This document shows, piece by piece, positions 1-7,795 of a DNA stretch of 43,616 nucleotides. The notes beneath the pieces were generated by a model. The model saw nothing but the letters and a program-made list of their open reading frames with translations. It did not search any database and was not told the origin of the DNA. The first letter of the stretch is position 1, and each line of letters begins with the position of its first letter. A program made the translations under genes and the position numbers. This DNA comes from an uncultured Collinsella sp. (GTDB lineage Bacteria; Actinomycetota; Coriobacteriia; Coriobacteriales; Coriobacteriaceae), in the NCBI GenBank assembly GCA_900752015.1, contig CAADTZ010000047.1, positions 1 to 43,616 on the forward strand, in the 5' to 3' direction.

Positions 1-54
1 CGTGTGAACTGCCTCCCATTTCTCATGTCCAAGAAATGGGAGGCAGTTCACACG
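1..54. repeat. Perfect 23-bp palindrome resembling paired IS3-type ends
   Basis: Bases 1-23 and 32-54 are exact reverse complements around an 8-base loop (24-31). Read inward from either side, the arm contains TGAACTGCCTCCCATTTCT. On the minus strand this continues as TGGAC. It resembles the IS3-family terminal repeat at 43518-43544 (TGAACTGCGCCCCAAATCT then TGGAC; about 20 of 24 positions match). It could be a MITE-like remnant of two abutting IS ends. It lies downstream of ridA and could also act as its terminator, although there is no strong T-run. Confidence 0.7.
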
Positions 55-100
55 CGCTGCAGGGTCTTTTTGCATGTCATGTTTAGTTGTGGCCAACGCC

Positions 101-478
101 TTAGAGAGCGGCGACGACCTCGATCTCGACCAGACCGCCAGCCGGAAGGGCGGCAACCTGGAAGGCGCTGCGCGCGGGGAACGGAGCCTCGAACTTGGAG
201 GCGTAGATCTCGTTCACGGCAGCGAAGTCGGCGATGTCGGCCAGGTAGACCGTGGTCTTGACGACATCGGCAAAGGTGGCGCCGGCAGCGGTCAGCAAGG
301 CCTCGACGTTGGCGAGGGACTGCTTGGCCTGGGCCTCGACGCCCTCGGGCATCTTGCCGGTCGCGGGATCGATGCCCAGCTGGCCGGACAGGAACACCAT
401 GTTGCCGGCCTGGATACCGGGGGAATACGGGCCGATGGCTGCGGGTGCGTTATCGGAAGACACGACGGTCTTGCTCAT
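101..478 (-). CDS. ridA: RidA family reactive intermediate/imine deaminase
   Basis: A 125-residue protein of typical RidA (YjgF/YER057c/UK114) length. The family hydrolyses reactive enamine/imine intermediates released by PLP enzymes such as threonine dehydratase. It acts in the cytoplasm as a homotrimer. The conserved C-terminal block is present: P-A-R at residues 101-103, with Arg103 the substrate-binding arginine, followed by LPAGGLVEIEV at 111-121. The family N-terminal pattern IGPYSPG is at 15-21. The start is the ATG at 478, preceded by AAGGAGATAAAC. The frame is open further upstream, to 553, but without family similarity. It stands alone, and the exact physiological substrate cannot be told from sequence. 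Confidence 0.93.
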   Translation of the reverse strand: MSKTVVSSDNAPAAIGPYSPGIQAGNMVFLSGQLGIDPATGKMPEGVEAQAKQSLANVEALLTAAGATFADVVKTTVYLADIADFAAVNEIYASKFEAPFPARSAFQVAALPAGGLVEIEVVAAL

Positions 479-567
479 GTTTATCTCCTTACGATCAGTT
501 GAGAAAGCGTGAGCGCGGCGTTCACACCGGGAGGCACAGTTCGGTCTGAACACCGCGCTTGATTGGG

Positions 568-596
568 ATGGTACTCAAGGTTTCCGCGTAATGCAA
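568..596 (-). promoter_or_regulatory. Candidate promoter of ridA
   Basis: Read on the minus strand, TTGCAT (596-591) and TACCAT (573-568) are separated by 17 bp. Each matches four of six consensus sigma-70 positions. A transcript would start near 561 and have an untranslated leader of about 80 bases. The rest of the 320-bp gap before the next gene holds a weak TATACT (760-765) that could serve the plus-strand gene at 798. I see no gene in it. Confidence 0.3.
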
Positions 597-797
597 GATT
601 ATTATCACGCTGCGAGAATATTTTATCGCCCAACGGCGCGTACGGGCCGATGAGCGGCGTGACTGGCGACCTGCCTGAAAACTGATCCCTTTTCCCGAGA
701 GGCTGCTGAAGACTTTGTCCTGCTTAGGCTGCGGGCATCGCCCATCGCGACGGCGCCACTATACTTTTGAGTATCTGAGCATTTTGAAAGGCAGGAT

Positions 798-3293
798 ATG
801 ACCGCAACCGCCAGTCGAACCACCAACCGCAGACCCGAGCTCTTGGCCCCCGCCGGAGGCCCCGAGCCCTTTGCCGCCGCACTCGCTGCCGGCGCCGATG
901 CCATCTACTGTGGCATGGGCAGCTTCAACGCCCGCCGCAAGGCAACGAACTTTACCGACGAGGCCTTTGAGCAGGCCTGCCGCGCCGCGCACCTGGCCGG
1001 CTCGCGCGTCTACGTCACGGTCAACATCGTCATCAAAGAATCCGAGATGAGCGATGCGCTGCAGCTCATCCACCGCTGCTCCACGCTGGGCGCCGACGCC
1101 TTTATTATCCAGGACTGGGGCCTGTTCTTTGAGGTCAAGCGCACCATGCCCGGCATCGAGACGCATATCTCGACCCAGGCGAACATCCATGACGACCGCG
1201 GGACTATCTGGTGCCGTGAGCAGGGCGCCGACCGCGTGACCCTCTCGCGCGAGCTCTCCATCGACGAGATCGCCGCCATTCACAATGCCGCGCCCGACGT
1301 TGACCTGGAGGTCTTTAGCCACGGCGCCATCTGCTTTTGCTACTCGGGCCTGTGCCTGCTGTCGAGCTTTGCCATGGCGGGCCGCTCGGCCAACCGCGGC
1401 ATGTGCGCTCAGCCCTGTCGCCTGCCTTACGAGCTGATCGACGAGAACGGCCGCTCGCTCTCCCCCGCCGGTCGCGAGCGCGCGCTGTGCCCGCGCGACA
1501 CCAACACGTCGCAGCTCGTTCGCCGTCTGTATGACGCCGGCGCCGCATCGCTCAAGCTCGAGGGCCGCATGAAGGCGCCCGATTACGTGTACTCCATCGT
1601 CGACGTGTATCGTCATCAGATTGATGACATGCTGGCCGATGTTTCGACCTCTAAGGACGAGGAAGCCGCCCGCCAGCGCCAGCTCAAGCGCTGCTTTAAC
1701 CGCGACTTTACGCACGCCTACCAAGACGGCACCTCGGGTGACGAGATGATGAGCTACGAGCGCTCCAACAACCGCGGCCAGATCGTGGGCACGGTGCTCG
1801 GTAGCCGCCTGGCCAACCGCGATGTGCGCGGGCTCAAACCCGACGACCGCCGTCGTCGCGCCGCCATCGCCCGCATTGAGCTGTTTGAGCCCGTGGGCAA
1901 GGGCGACCTGCTGGAGCTTCGCCACGACGATGAGTTCGACCAGTTCCTGACCACCATCGCCGCCGAGGATGCCGCTGCCGGCGACATCATCGAATGCCGC
2001 GTGCCTCGCAGCATGCCCGAGGGCTGCCGTGTACGCGTGATTCGTAGCCAGCGCGCTATCGACGCCGCCGGGGCTGCGCTCAAGCGCGACGTGCTGCGCC
2101 GCCGCGCCGTAGACGTGTCCGTCGTGGCGCGTCTGGGCGAGCCGTTTACCGTTACGCTCACCTGCTGCGACGACCCCGCGCTCACCGCCACCGCCACCGG
2201 CTTTACCGTCGAGGCCGCCAAGACTCGCGCCGTCGAGGCGGCCGATCTGGTGGAGCACGTCGGGCGCATGGGTTCCTCGCCCTTTGAGGCTGCGAGCTTT
2301 GATGTGGCGCTCGATGAGGGCTGTGGCATGGGCTTTTCCGCCGTACATAAGGTGCGCGCTGCCGCTTGCAAGGCGCTGGAAGAGGCCATTCTGGCACCCT
2401 ACGAGGAGCGCGCGAAAACGCTCGAGTTGCCGGCGATTGCAACCAGTGATTCCCGTCCCGCGCCCGAGCACTACCGCGATGAGCCGCAGATCTGTGCCAC
2501 CGTCACCTCGCTCGAGGCCGCCGAGGCAGTGCGGGCGGAGGGTGCAACGCGCATCTACATGACCACCGACGCGCTCGATGCGGCCGAGCTCTCCCCCGCC
2601 GATGCATTTGAGCAGGGCATCGTACCCGTGCTCGACGAGGTCTGCCGCGCCGTTGACCACGTACGTGTCGACCCGTGGGTTGTTGCCGGCGCCACGGTCG
2701 CTATTGGCAACATCTCTGAGCTTGCCCTGGCCGCCCAGGTTGGCGCCACGGCCGAGATTCGCTCTTGCCTGCCGGTGCACAACACGCCCTGCATGGAGGC
2801 GCTTGCCGAGCGCGGAGCCGGTGCGTTTTGGCTCTCGCCCGAGATCACACTCGACGAGATTGTCTCGCTCGGCGCCGCCGCGCCCGCGGCTCTGGGCATC
2901 ACCGTCTTTGGCCGCCCGCGCGTCATGACAAGCGAGCATTGCATTCTGCAGGTTGCCAACGGCTGTATCCACGATTGTGCCAACTGCCGCCTGCGTGCCC
3001 GCAAGCTCTCGCTCAAGAATATCGACGGCAAGATCATGCCGGTGCGTACCGACATCCACGGCCGCTCACGCCTGTACGACGCCTACCCCATCGACCTCAC
3101 GCCGCAGGTACCGCAGTTGCTCGACGCCGGCGTCCGTCGTCTTATGGTCGACGGAACCCTGCTCGAGGCCGATGAGATTGGCCGTGCCGTCGCTCGCGTC
3201 CGTCGCGCCGTCGAGGCGGCTCAAGCCGGCCGCAAGCCCGCCGCCCGCCTGCGCGGCGCCACCTCGGGCTGCATGTTTGTGGGAATTAGCTAA
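798..3293 (+). CDS. U32 peptidase-family protein, RlhA-like (23S rRNA hydroxylation)
   Basis: An 831-residue protein with the U32 fold (TIM-barrel-like, Fe-S binding) at about 12-330. The U32 signature EVFSHGAICFCYSGLC is at 171-186, and further cysteines (C203, C207) complete a likely metal or Fe-S site. The middle and C-terminal parts fit the long RlhA/YdcP-type architecture (U32 plus DUF3656-like and C-terminal domains), with another Cys cluster (CANCRLRARKL) late in the chain. RlhA in E. coli hydroxylates C2501 of 23S rRNA; the family was long annotated as collagenase-like proteases. The start ATG at 798 follows GAAAGGCAGGAT. A pseudouridine synthase gene starts 15 bp downstream, so the pair is probably an RNA-modification operon. 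The family call is firm; the rRNA target is inferred. Confidence 0.85.
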   Translation: MTATASRTTNRRPELLAPAGGPEPFAAALAAGADAIYCGMGSFNARRKATNFTDEAFEQACRAAHLAGSRVYVTVNIVIKESEMSDALQLIHRCSTLGADAFIIQDWGLFFEVKRTMPGIETHISTQANIHDDRGTIWCREQGADRVTLSRELSIDEIAAIHNAAPDVDLEVFSHGAICFCYSGLCLLSSFAMAGRSANRGMCAQPCRLPYELIDENGRSLSPAGRERALCPRDTNTSQLVRRLYDAGAASLKLEGRMKAPDYVYSIVDVYRHQIDDMLADVSTSKDEEAARQRQLKRCFNRDFTHAYQDGTSGDEMMSYERSNNRGQIVGTVLGSRLANRDVRGLKPDDRRRRAAIARIELFEPVGKGDLLELRHDDEFDQFLTTIAAEDAAAGDIIECRVPRSMPEGCRVRVIRSQRAIDAAGAALKRDVLRRRAVDVSVVARLGEPFTVTLTCCDDPALTATATGFTVEAAKTRAVEAADLVEHVGRMGSSPFEAASFDVALDEGCGMGFSAVHKVRAAACKALEEAILAPYEERAKTLELPAIATSDSRPAPEHYRDEPQICATVTSLEAAEAVRAEGATRIYMTTDALDAAELSPADAFEQGIVPVLDEVCRAVDHVRVDPWVVAGATVAIGNISELALAAQVGATAEIRSCLPVHNTPCMEALAERGAGAFWLSPEITLDEIVSLGAAAPAALGITVFGRPRVMTSEHCILQVANGCIHDCANCRLRARKLSLKNIDGKIMPVRTDIHGRSRLYDAYPIDLTPQVPQLLDAGVRRLMVDGTLLEADEIGRAVARVRRAVEAAQAGRKPAARLRGATSGCMFVGIS

Positions 3294-3308
3294 CCGAAAG
3301 GCTTACAC

Positions 3309-3968
3309 GTGAACGAAGAACCTCAAGTCCTCTACTGCGACGCCTGGCTCATGGCCATCGACAAGCCCGCTGGCATGATCGTCCACGGTGACGGCACCGG
3401 CGAGCGCACACTTACCGACTACGCTAGCGACCTTTTGTTGGCGATGGGCGACGGCTTTGCCGCGACTGACATGCAGCCGCTCAACCGCCTGGACCGCAAC
3501 ACCACCGGCGTGGTGTTGTTCTCGCTCGACAAGCAGACGCAACCCGCTTTTGACCAGATGATCATCGACCACGCATTCGAAAAGCACTACCTGGCGCTCG
3601 CCGAGGGCAAAATCGACTGGAACGAAAAGCTCATCGACAAGCCCATCGCCCGCGACCGCCACGATAGCCGCAAGATGCGCGTTGGCGCCAGCGGCAAGCC
3701 GTCTCAGACGCGCGTCAAGGTACTCAAGCGTCTTAAGAGCCGCCGTGGCCTGCCCACGCGCTCGTATATTGATGTCGAGCTGCTCACCGGCCGCAAGCAT
3801 CAGATTCGCGTGCACCTGGCCAGCGAGCGTCATCCCCTGGTTGGCGACGACCTGTACGGAACGCCGCGCCCCTGCGGCCTGATGCTCCACGCCCACAGCG
3901 TGTCCTTCACGCATCCCGTAACCGGCGAGCACATCCACATCGAAGCCCCCTGCCCCTGGGAGCCCTAA
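3309..3968 (+). CDS. RluA-family pseudouridine synthase (short form)
   Basis: A 219-residue enzyme expected to isomerise uridine to pseudouridine in rRNA or tRNA. The catalytic motif NRLDRNTTGVVLF is at 59-71, with Asp62 the predicted nucleophile. The later RKHQIRVHLA motif, near 161-170, is also characteristic. It lacks an N-terminal S4 RNA-binding domain, so it is nearer the compact RluA/TruC type than RluC/RluD. The start is GTG at 3309, with GAAAGG about 8 bases upstream. It begins 15 bp after the U32 gene stop and is probably cotranscribed with it. The exact RNA position modified is unknown. Confidence 0.88.
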   Translation: MNEEPQVLYCDAWLMAIDKPAGMIVHGDGTGERTLTDYASDLLLAMGDGFAATDMQPLNRLDRNTTGVVLFSLDKQTQPAFDQMIIDHAFEKHYLALAEGKIDWNEKLIDKPIARDRHDSRKMRVGASGKPSQTRVKVLKRLKSRRGLPTRSYIDVELLTGRKHQIRVHLASERHPLVGDDLYGTPRPCGLMLHAHSVSFTHPVTGEHIHIEAPCPWEP

Positions 3969-3970
3969 AA

Positions 3971-4004
3971 CCTGCCAAAAAGGGACAGGCACCTTTGTGG
4001 TGGC
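3971..4004. repeat. REP-like intergenic repeat, copy 1
   Basis: CCTGCCAAAAAGGGACAGG followed by CACCTTTGTGGTGGC. The first 19 bases are shared with copies at 41637-41670 and, inverted, at 43452-43485. A shorter version (GGGGACAGGCACCTTTG) is at 4351-4367, just after the ribosomal RNA-modification genes. Sequences of this kind often accompany RAYT transposases in other bacteria. No RAYT gene is in the window. Confidence 0.7.
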
Positions 4005-4038
4005 TTTGTCGCAATGGCTCAGCCGCGGTCCCAAAACG

Positions 4039-4254
4039 TCTCGATCTGTAACAGTTAGAGCTCATTTTCCGGCCTATCTGTTACAGATCGAGACATTCGA
4101 ATCCCCCTTAAGGGAAAATCTCAATCTGTAACAGTAACTCGGCAAAATCAAGCTCAGATGTTACAGATTGAGACAAAGGGACGGCGCGGTTCGGAAGTAT
4201 CTCAATCTGTAACACCTGGCCCACTTTTAACGGTCTAGTTGTTACAGACTTAGA
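4039..4254. repeat. Six-unit alternating-orientation repeat array, 40-41 bp period
   Basis: A 15-bp motif, TGTTACAGATYGAGA (reverse TCTCRATCTGTAACA), occurs six times. Reverse copies start at 4039, 4119 and 4200; forward copies start at 4079, 4159 and 4240. Start-to-start distances are 40, 40, 40, 41 and 40. The last copy has two mismatches. All forward copies continue with CA. The 25-26 bp spacers are unrelated to each other. Any two neighbouring units can form a stem of 13-17 bp. No gene is supported in this interval. Confidence 0.9.
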
Positions 4255-4270
4255 CAAACCGGTAGACAAC

Positions 4271-4307
4271 AAAAGCTGCAACGCCCGTGATGGACGTTGC
4301 CGCTTTT
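4271..4307. terminator. Bidirectional terminator-like hairpin
   Basis: AAAAGCTGCAACG (4271-4283) pairs with CGTTGCCGCTTTT (4295-4307) with one mismatch. It has A-rich and T-rich flanks on both sides. It sits between the converging plus-strand pseudouridine synthase gene and the minus-strand deoR gene, so it may serve both. Confidence 0.65.
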
Positions 4308-4395
4308 CTATTGAGAAAACTACTCGGTTTTCGTTACTAGCCACCACAATGGGGACAGGCACCTTTGCGATGGTTGTGGCCTTAGCCCCCTGCTG

Positions 4396-5142
4396 TTAGA
4401 CCGTGATGACGTTGTCCATTGCCCGGTACTTGGCGGGGACCTCGCCTGCGGTAATAATCGTTGCGTCACGGAAGTCCGCGAACTTGACGGGCGCCACCAT
4501 GCCAAATTTACTGGCGTCCGAGATTACGAAGCGCTTGGCCGTATGGCGCATCGAGATACGCTTTACTTGCGCTTCCTCGATATCGGGCGCCGTGAAGCCC
4601 TGCTCGGCGGCAATGCCGTTAGAACCCCAAAAGCCACAGTTGAAGTTGTAACGGTCTAGGGTTGCCAGGGCATCGGGGCCAACGAGCGCCTCGGTCTCGG
4701 GTTTGAGCTCGCCGCCCAGCACCACGGTGCGCATGCCGCGCAAAGCGAGGTGCTGGGCATGGAGCACAGAATCGGTCACATAGGTGACATCTTCAAGGTG
4801 TGGAAGATGCTCAATGAGCTTGAGCGTCGTCGAGCCCGAGTCGATGTATACAAAGCTCTCAGGCTCCACAAGCGCCGCTGCACGGGCGCATATACGCTCC
4901 TTGTCATCGTTATGGAGGTCGCTGCGCTCATTAAGCGTTAGGTCGCGCGTCACGTGCGCGCGCTCAAGACTCGTCGCCCCACCGTGGACCTTGGCGATGC
5001 GGTGCGCTCGGTCGAGCGTCTGCAGGTCGCGCCGAATGGTAGACGCCGTCACGCCCAGGGCCTCAGCAAGCTCCGGCACGGTAACCGAGCCGGCTCGCTG
5101 CACCATCGACACAATCGCGTTGAGCCTATCCTCCGCAAGCAT
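4396..5142 (-). CDS. DeoR/GlpR family transcriptional regulator
   Basis: A 248-residue DeoR-type repressor. The N-terminal helix-turn-helix is at about 18-55 (SVTVPELAEALGVTASTIRR, then a conserved KVHGGA). A sugar-phosphate sensing DeoRC domain follows, with the family motif IDSGSTTLKLIEHL near 99-112 and a glycine-rich LGGELKPET block. The start is at 5142, only three bases after the stop of the upstream oxidoreductase gene, so the two are cotranscribed and the regulator probably controls that operon. The effector is unknown; DeoR proteins usually sense a phosphorylated sugar. A candidate operator array lies upstream of the operon at 6362-6405. Confidence 0.88.
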   Translation of the reverse strand: MLAEDRLNAIVSMVQRAGSVTVPELAEALGVTASTIRRDLQTLDRAHRIAKVHGGATSLERAHVTRDLTLNERSDLHNDDKERICARAAALVEPESFVYIDSGSTTLKLIEHLPHLEDVTYVTDSVLHAQHLALRGMRTVVLGGELKPETEALVGPDALATLDRYNFNCGFWGSNGIAAEQGFTAPDIEEAQVKRISMRHTAKRFVISDASKFGMVAPVKFADFRDATIITAGEVPAKYRAMDNVITV

Positions 5143-5145
5143 CGC

Positions 5146-6225
5146 TTACTCCTCCTCGGGGTACACAACTCCCCAGTCGGCGCGTAGCTTGGTCATAAGC
5201 TCCATAACATCAGAAGCATAGCCCAGAAGCTCACGCTTCGAATCATCGCCGGCAACGGCCTTCTCCAGGTCGGCCATCTCGTAGCACAGAGCGTATGCCT
5301 CGGTGCCGGCGTGGACCTCCTCGCGGTGGCCGTCCGCAGTCCACACGATGGTCGCGTGATCGGCACGCGGATAATCGCTGACCTCGATATAGCACTTGTC
5401 GAAGCTGATGACCGAGCGCTTGGGCTGCTTGGAGTGGAGCGTAAGGCTCACGACGCCCAGCTGCTGCTCGGCATTTCGGCAGACGATGCCACCCGCGACG
5501 TCAACGCCAGTCTTGCAGGTGTTGCCCAGCGAAACGACCTCAGCGGGCTGGCTTGCCATAAAGAGGCGCATGACGGACAGGGCATAGACGCCAATATCGA
5601 GCATGGCACCGCCAGCAAGGTTGCGATTGTAAAAGCGGTTGGTCAGGTCGCCGTACTCCTTATAGCTACCAAAGTTGAGCTGAGCAAGATTCATGCGGCC
5701 AAACTCGCCGGCATCCATGCGGCGGCGCAGCTCCTGATACAAGGGCATGTGGAGCACCGTAGTGGCGTCCATGAGGACCACGTTGTGCTCGTCGGCGATG
5801 GCACGCGCCTCGTCGAGCTCAGCGGAATTGAGGGTAATGGCCTTCTCGCAGAGTACGTGCTTACCAGCTGCCAGAGCGGCGCGCAGGTAGGTGATATGCG
5901 TGTTGTGCGGGGTGGTGATATAGATCGCGTCGATGTTCGGATCGGCATAGAGGTCCTCGACCGTTTCATAGACCTTCTCGATGCCATACTGCTCGGCAAA
6001 AGCTTGAGCCTTTGACAGCGTGCGGTTGGCGACGCCCGCAAGCTTGCGGCCGGCAAGAACGAGAGACTGGGCCATCTGGTTGGCGATAACGCCGCACCCG
6101 ATCACAGCCCAACGAAGCTCGGGAGCCGTAAAGATATCATCGGGGAACGGCTTGCCCTGGACCGAAGCGAACGCTGCCTTTGCGGCTGCCGCAGCATCGA
6201 GCGGAGCCTGTTTGGAATCTGCCAT
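5146..6225 (-). CDS. Gfo/Idh/MocA family NAD(P)-dependent oxidoreductase
   Basis: A 359-residue sugar or polyol dehydrogenase-like protein. The Rossmann motif VIGCGVIANQ is at 41-50, followed by ITTPHNTH near 100-107 and the CEKAITLN motif, a variant of the usual EKP catalytic/nucleotide site. The C-terminal sheet domain carries GGAMLDIGVYAL with its conserved Asp. The start ATG at 6225 has CAGGAGGCAC directly upstream. The frame stays open to 6282 without family similarity. It is first in a two-gene operon with a DeoR regulator. This points to catabolism of a particular sugar, but the substrate cannot be read from the sequence. Confidence 0.87.
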   Translation of the reverse strand: MADSKQAPLDAAAAAKAAFASVQGKPFPDDIFTAPELRWAVIGCGVIANQMAQSLVLAGRKLAGVANRTLSKAQAFAEQYGIEKVYETVEDLYADPNIDAIYITTPHNTHITYLRAALAAGKHVLCEKAITLNSAELDEARAIADEHNVVLMDATTVLHMPLYQELRRRMDAGEFGRMNLAQLNFGSYKEYGDLTNRFYNRNLAGGAMLDIGVYALSVMRLFMASQPAEVVSLGNTCKTGVDVAGGIVCRNAEQQLGVVSLTLHSKQPKRSVISFDKCYIEVSDYPRADHATIVWTADGHREEVHAGTEAYALCYEMADLEKAVAGDDSKRELLGYASDVMELMTKLRADWGVVYPEEE

Positions 6226-6361
6226 ATGTGCCTCCTGAGTTATCGGAAGTCCTTCGTTTCTAACAACCCTATATTCGCACAATTGCGCGCGTATCTGTTC
6301 GTGTTTGCGTGTTTATTTGCTTATCGGTCATTATTTAGCCGTAGTTGGCAGATGTTTGCGC

Positions 6362-6405
6362 GGCTATGCGCATTATCGCGCAAGGCTATGCGCGTAAATG
6401 CGCAT
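6362..6405. promoter_or_regulatory. Candidate DeoR operator array upstream of the oxidoreductase operon
   Basis: GGCTATGCGC occurs at 6362-6371 and 6384-6393, and AATGCGCAT at 6397-6405. The common core WATGCGCRT is spaced 22 and 10 bp apart, so the copies would face the same side of the helix. It lies about 140-180 bp upstream of the start at 6225, in a gene-free 490-bp gap. Binding by the operon's own DeoR is inferred. Confidence 0.4.
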
Positions 6406-6530
6406 GCAACGATTCTTGTGAAACATAAAGAGGCGGAACACCAAAGCCCTAAAAGACAGAGCCAGCTGCATTACTTCACCCCTCTGGGGGCACCAGACAT
6501 CAAAGGACCGTCCCAAACTGCCGGCACATA

Positions 6531-6643
6531 GGGACTGTCCCCCAACGACTGGTCATTTAAGTCTGTCCCCAATGAATGGTCCCCAATGAATGCCAAGCGA
6601 CTTCCACTCATATATGTCTGTCCCCAATGAGTACCCAATGAGT
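6531..6643. repeat. Degenerate tandem copies of TGTCCCCAATGAAT
   Basis: TGTCCCCAATGAAT (from 6564), GGTCCCCAATGAAT (from 6578), TGTCCCCAATGAGT (from 6618) and ACCCAATGAGT (from 6632) follow a looser GGGACTGTCCCCCAACGA at 6531. The second pair looks like a duplication of the first. A similar GGACTGTCCCCTA is found at 27595-27607. I see no coding sequence here. Confidence 0.65.
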
Positions 6644-6651
6644 AGGGATAG

Positions 6652-6685
6652 AAAAAGGCCCGGGTGCCGTGGCATCCGGGCCTTT
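6652..6685 (-). terminator. Rho-independent terminator of the S10-type operon
   Basis: AAAGGCCCGGGTGCC (6654-6668) pairs with GGCATCCGGGCCTTT (6671-6685), with one G-U. On the minus strand it is followed by a run of T (complement of 6652-6656). It lies 28 bp past the rplX stop, so the operon ends here and not in rplE. Confidence 0.9.
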
Positions 6686-6712
6686 GCTAGCAACTTAGGT
6701 GTTGCGGGCAGC

Positions 6713-7018
6713 TTAGAACTTGTGGCCGCACTTCTTGCAGACGCGCAGCTTGTTCTTGCCGTCCTTCTCGTGACCGACGCGGGTAACCTTACCGCACTCG
6801 GGGCAGACGAGATTGACGTTGGAGGCGTCGATGGGAGCCTCCTGCGAAACGATACCGCCCTGCTGGTTGGCAGCGTTGGGCTTGACGGCCTTCTTGACGA
6901 CCGAAACGCCCTCGACAACGACCTTGTTCTCGGCGGGGAGAGCACGCAGGATAACGCCCTGCTTGCCGCGATCCTTACCAGAGAGAACCTGGACCTTATC
7001 GCCCTTCTTGATATACAT
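6713..7018 (-). CDS. rplX: 50S ribosomal protein L24
   Basis: A 101-residue L24, which binds near the 5' end of 23S rRNA and initiates 50S assembly. The N-terminal KOW motif is visible (KKGDKVQVLSGKDRGKQGVI, 4-23). The C-terminus carries a four-cysteine zinc-ribbon-like tail (CPECGK...CKKCGHKF), as in many bacterial L24 proteins. It lies 13 bp after rplN. It is the last gene of this operon. Normally rplE, rpsN, rpsH, rplF and others follow, but here a terminator does. Confidence 0.97.
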   Translation of the reverse strand: MYIKKGDKVQVLSGKDRGKQGVILRALPAENKVVVEGVSVVKKAVKPNAANQQGGIVSQEAPIDASNVNLVCPECGKVTRVGHEKDGKNKLRVCKKCGHKF

Positions 7019-7031
7019 ATATCTCCCCTAA

Positions 7032-7400
7032 CTACAGGGTCTCGGGAGCGAGCGAGACGATCTTCATGTACTTCTTGTCACGAAGCTCGCGAGCGACGGG
7101 CCCGAAGATACGGGTACCGACGGGCGAACCATCGTTGTTGATGACAACGCAGGCGTTCTCATCAAAGCGAATGTAGGAGCCATCCTTGCGGCGGATCTCC
7201 TTAACGGTGCGAACGACGACGCAACGGACAACGTCCTTCTTCTTGACGTTGGCGCCAGGGGTAGCCTCCTGGACAGCACCGATGAACACATCGCCGATGC
7301 CTGCATAACGACGCTTGGAACCGCCAAGCACCTTGATGCAGCGAATCTTGCGAGCGCCGGAGTTGTCGGCGACGTTCAGCATGGTTTGCATCTGAATCAT
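7032..7400 (-). CDS. rplN: 50S ribosomal protein L14
   Basis: A 122-residue L14 of standard length, located at the subunit interface where it contacts h14 of 16S rRNA. The diagnostic N-terminal MIQMQTMLNVADNSGARK block and the central VKEIRRKDGSYIRFDENACV block are both present. The start ATG at 7400 follows AGGAACATCTACC. A 118-bp gap separates it from rpsQ upstream. This is unusually long for this operon and holds a small GTATGC/GCATAC inverted repeat (about 7461-7479). Confidence 0.97.
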   Translation of the reverse strand: MIQMQTMLNVADNSGARKIRCIKVLGGSKRRYAGIGDVFIGAVQEATPGANVKKKDVVRCVVVRTVKEIRRKDGSYIRFDENACVVINNDGSPVGTRIFGPVARELRDKKYMKIVSLAPETL

Positions 7401-7518
7401 GGTAGATGTTCCTCCGAACTAAGAACCGAAGAGAGGTGCGCAGCCTTTAGACAGCCTGTGGTATGCAAGCCAGGCATACGCACATCTTCGGAAACGTACA
7501 AGTCGTAAGAGCGACTGC

Positions 7519-7779
7519 TTATTTAGCGCGCTCGACGACCTCGATGAGGCGCCAACGCTTCATCTTGGACATAGGACGGGTCTCCATAACGCGGACGGTG
7601 TCGCCCACGCCAGCCGTGCACTCCTCGTCGTGAGCGTGCAGCTTCTTGGAGCTGGTCATCATCTTGCCGTACTTGGGGTGACGCTTGCGCTCGGTGATGG
7701 TGACAACAATGGTCTTGGCACCGGAGACGGAGGTAACGACACCCGTACGGACCTTACGCGAGTTACGCGAATCAGTCAT
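7519..7779 (-). CDS. rpsQ: 30S ribosomal protein S17
   Basis: An 86-residue S17, an early-assembly 16S rRNA-binding protein with an OB fold. Typical sequence features are RKVRTGVVTSVSGAKTIVV near the N-terminus, RKRHPKYGK, and the C-terminal GDTVRVMETRPMSKMKRWRL. The start at 7779 follows AAGGAGAGAAC. It lies 16 bp after rpmC in the standard order rplP-rpmC-rpsQ-rplN. Confidence 0.97.
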   Translation of the reverse strand: MTDSRNSRKVRTGVVTSVSGAKTIVVTITERKRHPKYGKMMTSSKKLHAHDEECTAGVGDTVRVMETRPMSKMKRWRLIEVVERAK

Positions 7780-7795
7780 GTTCTCTCCTTAGGTC

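Noticed and set aside
759..3059. A 766-residue minus-strand frame opposite the U32 gene
   Set aside because: The composition is a shadow of the strong codon bias; the plus-strand frame has clear U32 motifs.
4039..4254. CRISPR array at the 40-bp period repeats
   Set aside because: Repeats are only 15 bp, alternate in orientation, and no cas genes are near.
4108..4362. An 84-residue minus-strand frame within the repeat array
   Set aside because: Its translation repeats because of the DNA repeats; there is no ribosome-binding site or homology.
7401..7518. A small gene in the rplN-rpsQ gap
   Set aside because: Only short frames without ribosome-binding sites; a small inverted repeat is all that is visible.
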